Origin: CAIYRG01 sp035318785
GTDB lineage: Bacteria > Pseudomonadota > Alphaproteobacteria > Micropepsales > Micropepsaceae
Length of the DNA stretch: 13,401 nucleotides
Direction of reading: 5' to 3'
Assembly (NCBI GenBank): GCA_035318785.1
Contig: DATHDZ010000278.1
Coordinates: 1 to 13,401, forward strand
The notes beneath the pieces were generated by a model that saw only the letters and a list, made by a program, of their open reading frames with translations, did no database searches and was not told where the DNA came from. This document shows, piece after piece, positions 1 through 6,387 of this stretch. Each line of letters opens with the position of its first letter. Positions within the stretch are counted from its first letter, which is position 1. The position numbers and the translations under genes are program-made.

Positions 1-495
1 TACCGCGTATTTTTCCAACACCCGCAAGCCGGGAAGAGTCTTGCGTGTGCAGATGATGCGCGCATGTGTGCCGGCCACGGCGGCAACAAGTTGGTGGGTC
101 GCCGTCGCGACACCCGAAAGATGTCCCATGAAATTCAGCGCCACGCGCTCGGCGGTCAGGATCGCGCGCGCCGGCCCTTCCATGTCCGCGATGATCTCGC
201 CTCGAGCGAGCTCGGTTCCGTCGGGAGCGCGAGGTGCCAAGCGGATCGCTGGATCGGTGAGCTTGAACGCCAGATCAGCGGCGATGAGGCCTGAGATCAC
301 GCCGGGTTCACGGGCGGCAATCACGGCACGCGCCCATTGGTCGGCGGGTATGATGGCATCGGTGGTGATGTCGCCGGCGCGTCCCAAATCCTCGATGAGG
401 GCTTGGCGCACCAAGGGTTCGATGAGCAGAGCATGCGGCGGATTGGTATGGCCTAGCGCCAGGCGCGCGTCATGTTCCTGACGCTGGACGTTCAT
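1..495 (-). CDS. nadC: Nicotinate-nucleotide pyrophosphorylase (quinolinate phosphoribosyltransferase), N-terminal part
   Basis: The gene runs off the left edge; 165 N-terminal residues are visible. The enzyme joins quinolinate to PRPP, releasing CO2 and pyrophosphate and giving nicotinate mononucleotide, the last step of de novo quinolinate-branch NAD synthesis in the cytosol. The translation has the family's opening helix (LIEPLVRQALIEDLGRAGD, about residues 24-42), then ITTDAIIP, a region reading ALNFMGHLSGVAT, and TRKTLPGLR (about 150-158), the phosphoribosyl-site motif of QPRTases. The ATG at 495-493 shares its first base with the nadA stop (TGATG), so the two are almost certainly translationally coupled. 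The usual start-to-motif spacing supports this start. The C-terminal barrel is outside the window. Expression is probably set by the nadA promoter. Confidence 0.95.
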   Translation of the reverse strand, partial: MNVQRQEHDARLALGHTNPPHALLIEPLVRQALIEDLGRAGDITTDAIIPADQWARAVIAAREPGVISGLIAADLAFKLTDPAIRLAPRAPDGTELARGEIIADMEGPARAILTAERVALNFMGHLSGVATATHQLVAAVAGTHARIICTRKTLPGLRVLEKYAV

Positions 496-1547
496 CAGGC
501 CGCCTCGCGGCGCAACCGTTGCGCGTTGACGGGAACGCGCAGCATCGCTTCCACGCTCGCGCGAGCACGCGCAGCGGTCAGCAGCTCCACCGTTACTTCG
601 GTGGTCATGGTCTGCAAGGAATGGAGGATCTTCGGCAGGGTGATCCGCTTCATATGCGGGCACAAATTGCACGGGCGGACAAACGAGACGTCAGGATATT
701 CGACTGCGACATTGTCGCTCATCGAACATTCCGTCACCAGCACGACCCGTTTGGGGCGATGCTGGTCGACATAGGCGATCATGCCGGACGTCGAGCCGGC
801 AAAATCGGCGGCTTCGACGACGTCAGGCGGACATTCGGGATGGGCAAGCACGACCAGACCCGGATTGGCTGCGCGCAGGCTCGCGATGTCGCTTGCGGAA
901 AAGCGCTCATGCACCTCGCAATGGCCCTTCCAGGTGATGATCTTGATGCCCGTCTGTTTGGCGACATTCTGCGCCAGGAATTCGTCGGGGATCATGATCA
1001 CCGTGTCGACGCCCCATTCCGCAGCGATGAATTCCACTACGTCGACGGCATTGGACGAGGTGCAGCAGATGTCCGATTCCGCCTTCACTTCGGCGGAGGT
1101 GTTGACATAGGTGATGATGGGCCGGCCGGGATAGCGCTGGCGCAGCAAGCGGACATCAGCGGCGGTCACCGATGCCGCCAGCGAGCAGCCAGCCTTTGAA
1201 TCGGGGATCAGGACGGTCTTGTGCGGGGAAAGGATTTTTGCCGTCTCGGCCATGAAATGGACGCCGGCCTGAACGATGATTTTCGCATCCGTCTTTGCCG
1301 CCTCGCGCGCGAGTTGCAAAGAGTCGCCGACGAAGTCCGCGACGCAATGGAAAATCTCCGGCGTCATGTAATTGTGCGCGAGAACGACCGCGCGCTTCTC
1401 GCGCTTGAGTGCGTTGATCGCCGCGACATAGGGCGCAAACACCGGCCATTCGATCTCGGGCACCACATGTTTGACGCGCGAATAGAGAGGAGCCGTCGCA
1501 GCGGCGATTTCGGGCGTGTAGGGAAGCGTTTCCATCGGCGTTCTCAT
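495..1547 (-). CDS. nadA: Quinolinate synthase A
   Basis: This cytosolic [4Fe-4S] enzyme condenses iminoaspartate with dihydroxyacetone phosphate to give quinolinate. The 350-residue length is normal. The three expected cluster cysteines are visible: C121 in SKAGCSLA, C210 in WKGHCEVHERF and C296 in CNLCPHMK. Other family signatures are VVLAHNY (about 54-60), GDSLQLA, and CCTSSNAVD (161-169). Its stop overlaps the nadC start, and no nadB lies between them. The ATG at 1547 directly abuts a 19-bp palindrome and has only a weak GAG upstream. A second in-frame ATG at 1535 has GAGAA about 6 bases before it and could be the true start, removing four residues. Regulation by the NadQ-like protein encoded just upstream is inferred from the twin palindromes. 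Confidence 0.97.
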   Translation of the reverse strand: MRTPMETLPYTPEIAAATAPLYSRVKHVVPEIEWPVFAPYVAAINALKREKRAVVLAHNYMTPEIFHCVADFVGDSLQLAREAAKTDAKIIVQAGVHFMAETAKILSPHKTVLIPDSKAGCSLAASVTAADVRLLRQRYPGRPIITYVNTSAEVKAESDICCTSSNAVDVVEFIAAEWGVDTVIMIPDEFLAQNVAKQTGIKIITWKGHCEVHERFSASDIASLRAANPGLVVLAHPECPPDVVEAADFAGSTSGMIAYVDQHRPKRVVLVTECSMSDNVAVEYPDVSFVRPCNLCPHMKRITLPKILHSLQTMTTEVTVELLTAARARASVEAMLRVPVNAQRLRREAA

Positions 1548-1566
1548 TATGCTCTATGTGAGCATA
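1548..1566. promoter_or_regulatory. Palindromic operator O1 before nadA
   Basis: The site is a perfect inverted repeat, TATGCTC-tatgt-GAGCATA, with 7-bp arms and a 5-base spacer, ending at the base next to the nadA ATG. The same half-sites recur in O2. It is inferred to bind the Nudix-related regulator at 1671-2681; the palindrome is seen directly, the binding is not. Confidence 0.7.
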
Positions 1567-1577
1567 TATATGGGATC

Positions 1578-1604
1578 AAAAAAGGCCGGTTCCAGTGCCC
1601 CGGC
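1578..1604 (-). terminator. Terminator-like GC hairpin with T run in the nadQ-nadA gap
   Basis: Read on the minus strand, GCCGG (1604-1600), a 10-base loop and CCGGC (1589-1585) are followed by C and six T (1583-1578). The stem is short (5 bp, all GC), so strength is uncertain. It may end transcripts coming from the HD-phosphatase-nadQ operon. If nadA starts at the promoter at 1614-1641, it would instead lie at the very start of the nadA leader. Confidence 0.4.
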
Positions 1605-1612
1605 AGAATGCT

Positions 1613-1631
1613 TATGCTACTCCTGAGCATT
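1613..1631. promoter_or_regulatory. Palindromic operator O2 before nadA
   Basis: TATGCTA-ctcct-GAGCATT has the same 7-5-7 layout as O1, with the outer six bases nearly matching and two arm mismatches. Its centre is 65 bases from that of O1, about six helical turns. An extra half-site, AATGCT, lies just beside it at 1607-1612. It covers the -10 and most of the spacer of a candidate minus-strand promoter, which fits repression. Confidence 0.62.
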
Positions 1632-1641
1632 ACTGAGTCAA
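1614..1641 (-). promoter_or_regulatory. Candidate nadA promoter
   Basis: On the minus strand, TTGACT (1641-1636) and TAGCAT (1619-1614) are separated by 16 bases. The -35 matches the sigma-70 consensus in five of six positions and the -10 in four of six. Transcription would start near 1607, leaving a leader of about 60 bases before nadA. O2 overlaps the -10 box. The assignment is by inspection only. Confidence 0.45.
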
Positions 1642-1670
1642 GATATACGAAGGTTTAGGCTAACTGGAGC

Positions 1671-2681
1671 TTAACGCGAGGGGCGGTTGGGGGTGAGACG
1701 CATGCCCGGAGCGGGGCGTTCGCGCACGACTTCGCGGCGGAAGCGGAACTGTTCGGCCGGCCGGCCTCCTGCCTTGCGCGACAGGCGCCCCGTACCCTCG
1801 ACCAATCCTTGGGCTTCGACGAGGCGGCGAAAATTCTGCTTGTGCAGCCGGATGCCGGAGAGCGCTTCGACCGTACGCTGCAATTCGAGCAGGGTGAATT
1901 CCGGTGGCATCAACTCGAACACCACGGGGCGGTATTTCATTTTCGCGCGCAGACGGCCCATTGCCGTGGCCAGGATCCGACGGTGATCGAATACCATATC
2001 GGCGCCGAGCGGCGGCACTGGCCCGCCGGGTGGGGCGGATTGGCGATCGCGCTGCGCTTCTTCGACAAGGCCTGCCTCGTAGAGCAATTCGTAGCGCTCC
2101 AGCACTTTCTCCTCGTCCCACGTGATGCCGCCGATGCCAAAGCAGAGCCGCGCGCGGTCGCGTCGCCGTTCACGCAATTCGGCGTTCGCCGCCGAGGTGG
2201 CGAATAAATTCAAACGCGGCACGATCAGCGCCTCGATGATCGGCGGTTTTTGCTCGCGCCAATCTTCCCACGGAAAATAACCGTACCAGTCGCGCCACTG
2301 CGTGTCGGGCCCGCGGCCTTCCTGGGGTCTGGTGAGCGCGAGGTACCCAACCGAAAGCACGCGCGGACCTTCGCCGGGCTCGGTGAGATGGCGGCCACGA
2401 TCTCCGAACGTATAGAGCTGCTCCACATAGCCGAGCTGCAATCGCGTCTGCTCCTCCACCCAGTTCCGCAAACCGGATTCCAGCGTGCGGTGTGAAAGCG
2501 GATCGAACGTCCCAAAGGGGAGCGCGTCGGCGGTATCGGCGCGGTGAACGATCAGCGCGCGGGGGCGTTCTTCGGCAACCGAAACCACCGCGGCCGAAAG
2601 GCCGATGAGAACGGCGTGTCCTTCGCCGCCTGCGGGGGCGGGATATCGGGCAATTTTCTGGGATTTATGCGTAACGGCCAT
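1671..2681 (-). CDS. nadQ: Nudix-related transcriptional regulator of NAD synthesis (NadQ/NrtR type)
   Basis: This is a predicted cytosolic repressor with an N-terminal Nudix-like sensor and a C-terminal winged helix. The Nudix fold region is about residues 20-120. Its signature helix reads RNWVEE (about 72-77) where active enzymes have RExxEE, so hydrolysis is doubtful and ligand sensing more likely. The C-terminal part (about 230-318) carries the NrtR-like pattern FDHRRILATA, then EFTLLELQRTVEAL, then HKQNFRRLV and GGRPAEQFRF. At 336 residues it is longer than classical NrtR (roughly 220-240), agreeing better with what I recall of the COG4111 proteins called NadQ in alphaproteobacteria. The ATG at 2681 overlaps the upstream phosphatase stop as TGATG; a GTG at 2684 is the alternative. 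Its place directly before nadA and the twin palindromes support the role; the ligand is not known from sequence. Confidence 0.75.
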   Translation of the reverse strand: MAVTHKSQKIARYPAPAGGEGHAVLIGLSAAVVSVAEERPRALIVHRADTADALPFGTFDPLSHRTLESGLRNWVEEQTRLQLGYVEQLYTFGDRGRHLTEPGEGPRVLSVGYLALTRPQEGRGPDTQWRDWYGYFPWEDWREQKPPIIEALIVPRLNLFATSAANAELRERRRDRARLCFGIGGITWDEEKVLERYELLYEAGLVEEAQRDRQSAPPGGPVPPLGADMVFDHRRILATAMGRLRAKMKYRPVVFELMPPEFTLLELQRTVEALSGIRLHKQNFRRLVEAQGLVEGTGRLSRKAGGRPAEQFRFRREVVRERPAPGMRLTPNRPSR

Positions 2682-3202
2682 CACAATTCATCCAGCGTGA
2701 TCGGCAGCTCGACGACTTCGCCCTCCGACACAGCGCGGGCCTCGCCCATCATTTCCACCGCCGCGATCATGCGGCCGTCGCGGCCCAATAGAAGGTCGGC
2801 ATGGCGTATCAGCAGCCGGTTGGGTTGCGCGTGCGGCGCGTGGAACCGCAGCCCCTGCGCGATCCTCTCTTCCTGGCCGGAACCATGCAGGTCGCAGAGC
2901 AGAATATAGGCCGCAGCCGTGGAGCGGCTGATCCCCGCCCAGCAATGCACCAGGAGCGGGTCGGTCCGGTCCCAGGTTTTGCCGAAAGCGATGAGGCCGG
3001 CGACATGGCTGCTTTCAGGGACGACGCCGCCATCCATCGGCTCCACGATGTCATGCATGCGAAGGCGCAAATGCCGCTCGGGATGAATGGTCTCGGGCGT
3101 CGGCACGAAGGGTTGGTCGAGCAGGGTCAAAAGATGCGACGGGCGGTGGCGCCGTACGGTGTCTTCAAGGGCGGAGAAGGGGGCGATCAATAGTAGCGAC
3201 AT
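2681..3202 (-). CDS. Protein tyrosine / dual-specificity phosphatase-like protein
   Basis: This 173-residue protein carries the Cys-x5-Arg phosphatase loop, VHCWAGISRST, with the nucleophile Cys87 and Arg93. Asp51 in RMHDIVEP is a possible general acid. A small Cys-phosphatase of this layout belongs to the group annotated as predicted protein tyrosine phosphatase in alphaproteobacteria (COG5350 as I recall). No signal peptide or membrane segment is seen, so it should act in the cytosol. Its stop overlaps the regulator start (TGATG), and the HD phosphohydrolase ends 51 bases upstream, so the three are probably one transcript. The substrate is unknown: phosphoprotein, inositol phosphate and nucleotide-like phosphate esters all remain possible. 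Confidence 0.85.
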   Translation of the reverse strand: MSLLLIAPFSALEDTVRRHRPSHLLTLLDQPFVPTPETIHPERHLRLRMHDIVEPMDGGVVPESSHVAGLIAFGKTWDRTDPLLVHCWAGISRSTAAAYILLCDLHGSGQEERIAQGLRFHAPHAQPNRLLIRHADLLLGRDGRMIAAVEMMGEARAVSEGEVVELPITLDEL

Positions 3203-3253
3203 GGCGACACTCTAACAGCAAAAACCAGGCGCCTTCCAAACCGGCTTCGGGCA

Positions 3254-3853
3254 TCAAACAGACAGATTGCGGAATTTTTCCAGGTAGAGCGCTTGGGCAC
3301 CTGTGGCGGCCAGCGGCGCAAGCCGCGGCGGAGCGACGCCCGTCGGCGCTCCGAAGAAGCGGCGCGCTTCCTCCACCTTGAAACCCGCCAATTGGGTGGC
3401 CTCAAAAAAGGCGGAGATGCGATCGGCGCGTTTGATCAGCGCCGTTTCTTCCGGGGTGCATTCGGCAGGGAGCCCGAAGCGGATGTGAATGGCGCGTGTG
3501 AGCCGGTTCTCGAAAGCCTTGTAGTCCAGGCCCACGGCGGCTTTGAACGGGCTGATCAGGTCTCCGATGACATATTCCGCCGCGTCATGCAGCAGCGCGG
3601 CCAATCTCAGCGTTCGTGCGCCCCTGGGTTTGAGTTCGTGCACAAAGCGCTCCACCAGCACGCAATGCTGCGCCACCGAAAATGCGCAATCTCCCTTGGT
3701 CTGGCCGTTCCAGCGCGCGACCCTGGCAAGGCCATGCGCAATATCCTCGACCTCGATATCGAGGGGCGAGGGGTCCAGCAAATCGAGGCGCCGGCCGCTC
3801 AGCATACGCTGCCAGGCTCTGGCGGGTGGGGCGTCGCGTTTGATTGCCGCCAT
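3254..3853 (-). CDS. YfbR-like HD-domain phosphohydrolase (possible 5'-nucleotidase)
   Basis: This is a 199-residue HD-domain metal enzyme. Likely metal ligands are His63 (SVAQHCVLVE), His89-Asp90 (LLHDAAEYVIGDLISPFK) and Asp144 (KRADRIS). The segment around HDAAE..GDL..P.K and an Arg-Trp pair (47-48) resemble E. coli YfbR, a deoxyribonucleoside 5'-monophosphatase. That makes a 5'-nucleotidase role plausible but not proven. The ATG at 3853 has GAGG about ten bases upstream. It heads the minus-strand run that continues with the Cys-phosphatase and the NadQ-like regulator. It diverges from the universal stress gene, with 62 bases between the two starts. Confidence 0.85.
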   Translation of the reverse strand: MAAIKRDAPPARAWQRMLSGRRLDLLDPSPLDIEVEDIAHGLARVARWNGQTKGDCAFSVAQHCVLVERFVHELKPRGARTLRLAALLHDAAEYVIGDLISPFKAAVGLDYKAFENRLTRAIHIRFGLPAECTPEETALIKRADRISAFFEATQLAGFKVEEARRFFGAPTGVAPPRLAPLAATGAQALYLEKFRNLSV

Positions 3854-3872
3854 AGGGCGTTTGCCTCGTTCT

Positions 3873-3897
3873 CTTTCCCGTTCGATAATAGGGAAAG
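3873..3897. repeat. Inverted repeat between divergent HD and usp genes
   Basis: CTTTCCC (3873-3879) and GGGAAAG (3891-3897) are perfect 7-bp arms around an 11-base AT-richer centre. The site lies in the only control space between two divergent genes, 20 bases from the HD start and 19 from the usp start. It may be an operator; no protein can be assigned. Confidence 0.45.
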
Positions 3898-3915
3898 CCC
3901 CATAGCGAGGACACT

Positions 3916-4782
3916 ATGAGCATCGCCAAGATCCTAGCTCCTGTGACCGGGGGTACGCGCGACACCGCAGTTCTTGCCAACGCCATAGAGGCAGCCAAGC
4001 CCTTTAATGCCCATGTCATGGCGTTCTTTGTGCGCCCCGATTTGAGCGAAGCGCTGGCGTTTTTCACCGACGGCGTCTCCGGCGTCGTGGTGGAAGAGGT
4101 CGTCAAAGCGACCAAAGACGCGGGCGATGAAGCCGCGAAAAGAATCGAAGCCACCATCGATGCGGTGTGCGCCCGCGCCTCCGTGGAGCGTGTGAGACGG
4201 CCGACGCGGGCCGCAGCGGTCACGTTGTCTTTGCGCGAGGTGCAGGGCAGTTTCGGGGATCAACTCACAGCTGCGGCGCGGCTCTCCGACCTCGTCGTGT
4301 TCGGACCCATGCGCGACAATGATCAGGCGGGTTTGGCGGAAGCCTTTGTGCAGGTGCTGGTCGAAACAGATCGTCCGGTGTTGCGCGCGACGGACGAGGT
4401 GCCGAACGGCTTCGCACGCCGGATCGCCATCGGATGGGACGGCAAGACTGCCGCTGCGCAGGCGGTCAGTGCCGCCATCCCCTATCTTGCGAAAGCCGAC
4501 AGCGTGGAAATCCTCAGCGTCCAGCGCCCGCCGCTGAAGGCCGAAGCGACCGAAGGGCTCAAGGAATATCTGGCTTTTCACGGCGTCAAAAGCAGCGAGC
4601 GTTTGATCGATCCGGGCTCCAAGCGGATCGGTGAAGCGTTGCTCAATGCGGCAGCTGAGGGAAACGCCGATCTTCTCGTGGTCGGGGGTTACGGCCGTGG
4701 CCGCCTGCGCGAGAGCCTGATCGGGGGCGTGACCCGCCATGTGATCGCCCATGCCGGCGTCGCGGTCTTCATGGTGCATTAG
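3916..4782 (+). CDS. Tandem-domain universal stress protein
   Basis: The 288-residue cytosolic protein holds two UspA folds, about residues 1-148 and 150-288. The second domain ends with the nucleotide-binding pattern VVGGYGRGRLRESLIGGVT (about 256-274), a G-x2-G-x9-G-type loop. The equivalent part of the first domain (VVFGPMRDN..) is degenerate, so only the second domain is likely to bind ATP. Such tandem proteins are linked to stress survival, without a defined reaction. The start is supported by GAGGA six to ten bases upstream. The gene diverges from the HD phosphohydrolase and is followed by a 174-base gap to the kinase ATG, so it may be its own transcript. Confidence 0.88.
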   Translation: MSIAKILAPVTGGTRDTAVLANAIEAAKPFNAHVMAFFVRPDLSEALAFFTDGVSGVVVEEVVKATKDAGDEAAKRIEATIDAVCARASVERVRRPTRAAAVTLSLREVQGSFGDQLTAAARLSDLVVFGPMRDNDQAGLAEAFVQVLVETDRPVLRATDEVPNGFARRIAIGWDGKTAAAQAVSAAIPYLAKADSVEILSVQRPPLKAEATEGLKEYLAFHGVKSSERLIDPGSKRIGEALLNAAAEGNADLLVVGGYGRGRLRESLIGGVTRHVIAHAGVAVFMVH

Positions 4783-4793
4783 GACCTGATCCC

Positions 4794-4811
4794 GCGGGCG
4801 AGGCCGCCCGC
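4794..4811 (+). repeat. GC-rich hairpin after usp
   Basis: GCGGGCG (4794-4800), a four-base loop and CGCCCGC (4805-4811) form a perfect 7-bp stem 12 bases after the usp stop. No T run follows, so this is not a classic intrinsic terminator. It may stabilise the usp mRNA 3' end or help factor-dependent termination. Confidence 0.4.
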
Positions 4812-4857
4812 CTGGGTTGTAGGACACCTCGAAAAAAATCCAGGAATTGCCTAAGAA

Positions 4858-4881
4858 AAGGGCAGGGTTTCTCGTGCCCTT
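4858..4881. repeat. Inverted repeat upstream of the histidine kinase
   Basis: AAGGGCA (4858-4864) and TGCCCTT (4875-4881) are perfect 7-bp arms with a 10-base centre, 76 bases before the kinase ATG. It could be an operator or an RNA hairpin. No clear promoter hexamers were found beside it. Confidence 0.35.
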
Positions 4882-4956
4882 CAACACGCCGTTTATGACT
4901 TGACTGCTATCAAACGCGACCAGAACCAGTTCCCGGACGAGTTTACCAGTTTGAAC

Positions 4957-6342
4957 ATGAGCATAGAATCCCGCGAAGACGGCACAACGCCTCTCATTGC
5001 TCCCTGGCCGATCTTTGGCGCGGTTGCCCGCGTCGTCGCCAGCCCCGCTTTTGCCGCCGCCATAGCTGCTGGGCTTGTGCTCGGCTTTTTCTTGCTTCCG
5101 ACCGCGGGCAACGCCGCCGGTGCCCTCATCGCCTTGGGCGCGCTGGCGATCGCCGCGTTGGCGGCGCGCTGGGCGCTCGCGACGCAAGCGCGCGTCGAAG
5201 GGCTGCAGCAAAAATTGTTGGATGAAACCAGCTATCACGCTTTCGTCGATGCCGCGGTCGAGGGGTTTTTCCGCACCACGCGAGGCGGCTCCTATCTCAT
5301 CGTGAATCCGGCTCTGGCGCGGATATACGGTTACACATCGCCGCAACAATTGCGGACCGAGATCACCGACATCGGCCAGTCCCTCTATATCGATCCCAAT
5401 CGCCGCGCCGAATTTTTGACCCTGATGACACAGAACGGAATGGTGCTCGATTTCATTTCGCAGATTCGGCGCCGCGACGGCTCCGTCATCTGGATCATCG
5501 AGAATGCGCGCGTCGTCAACGACGATGACGGTCAGTTCCTGTTTTACGAAGGCACCGTTGAAGATATCACCCGGCAGCGCGAATCCGAGGACGCGACGCG
5601 GCGAGCTCTTGCGGAGACTCAGGAAGCGGTGCGCGCGAAGGCGGCCTTTCTCGCCGCCATGAGTCACGAGTTGAGAACTCCGCTCAATGCCATCCTCGGT
5701 TTTTCCGATTTGATCCAGCAAGAGCTCTTTGGTCCGATAGGCGAGCGCTACCGTTCCTACATTTCGGATATCCACGTGAACGGCCAGCATCTGCTCGCGA
5801 AGATCAACGATATATTAGATCTCTCACGCATCGAGGGCCGGCTTCTCGACATCGACGATCACGCCGTTGGCATTCGCGATTCCGTCAACACGGTCTGCGA
5901 TGTCGTCAAAGGCGGCAGAGACGGCGTGCCGCAGATCGAGATCGATATCCCCGCCGATATGCCATTGCTAAAGGCGGACCCACGGCGCTTGCAACAGGTC
6001 CTCTCTCATTTGATATCCAATGCAGTGAAATTCACGCCGACTGAGGGACATATCGAGGTGAAGGCACTGCAGTCGAGCCAGGGCGGCATCACCATCAAGA
6101 TCATCGATACGGGCATCGGCATGGAGCCGGGCCGGATCAGCCACGCGTTGGAGCCCTTCAAACAGCTCGATAGCCGCCTCGCGCGGCGCTTCGAAGGCGT
6201 GGGCCTCGGCTTGCCGCTGGCCAATGCCCTGGTTCAATTGCATCAGGGACGGCTTTCGATCGAAAGCGTCCCGGGTTTGGGCACCACGGTAACGCTCGAC
6301 TTTCCCCCGGAACGCACGGTTAAAGCGCTCGTTGCGGCGTAA
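4957..6342 (+). CDS. Membrane PAS-domain sensor histidine kinase (PleC/DivJ/PdhS-like core)
   Basis: The inner-membrane sensor kinase has 461 residues from the ATG at 4957. Two hydrophobic segments at about 29-51 and 54-75 form a short hairpin, so the sensing part is cytosolic. A PAS domain spans about 90-205, ending in the typical EDIT motif. The HisKA domain has the phospho-acceptor His237 in AAMSHELRTPLNAI, followed by FGPIGERYRSYISDI and LLAKINDILDLSRIE, wording close to PleC, DivJ and PdhS kinases. The ATPase domain shows the N box with Asn355, DTGIGM at Asp384 and GVGLGL (414-419). No receiver domain or response regulator gene is adjacent. A TTG at 4900 would add 19 residues; neither start has a good ribosome site. 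The gap to queC is 45 bases, so cotranscription is possible. Confidence 0.9.
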   Translation: MSIESREDGTTPLIAPWPIFGAVARVVASPAFAAAIAAGLVLGFFLLPTAGNAAGALIALGALAIAALAARWALATQARVEGLQQKLLDETSYHAFVDAAVEGFFRTTRGGSYLIVNPALARIYGYTSPQQLRTEITDIGQSLYIDPNRRAEFLTLMTQNGMVLDFISQIRRRDGSVIWIIENARVVNDDDGQFLFYEGTVEDITRQRESEDATRRALAETQEAVRAKAAFLAAMSHELRTPLNAILGFSDLIQQELFGPIGERYRSYISDIHVNGQHLLAKINDILDLSRIEGRLLDIDDHAVGIRDSVNTVCDVVKGGRDGVPQIEIDIPADMPLLKADPRRLQQVLSHLISNAVKFTPTEGHIEVKALQSSQGGITIKIIDTGIGMEPGRISHALEPFKQLDSRLARRFEGVGLGLPLANALVQLHQGRLSIESVPGLGTTVTLDFPPERTVKALVAA

Positions 6343-6387
6343 GCCTGAACTCTCGCCCTGATCGTCTGCCTGCGCTACATCTGATCG

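Noticed and set aside
519..1199. Plus-strand open frame of 226 residues
   Set aside because: It mirrors nadA on the other strand and resembles no family.
3585..4223. Minus-strand open frame of 212 residues across the HD-usp gap
   Set aside because: It crosses both divergent starts and is out of frame with each; no motif is visible.
4794..4811. Intrinsic terminator after usp
   Set aside because: The stem is good but no T run follows, so it is listed only as a hairpin.
4958..4965. TGAGCATA near the kinase start as a further nadA-type operator
   Set aside because: Only one half-site is present, with no opposing arm at the 5-base spacing. The same holds for GAGCAT at the usp start (3919) and the queF start (8141).
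3934..5790. 618-residue open frame on the minus strand
   Set aside because: It is antisense to the universal stress gene and the histidine kinase, both strongly supported by motifs, and shows no recognisable domain.
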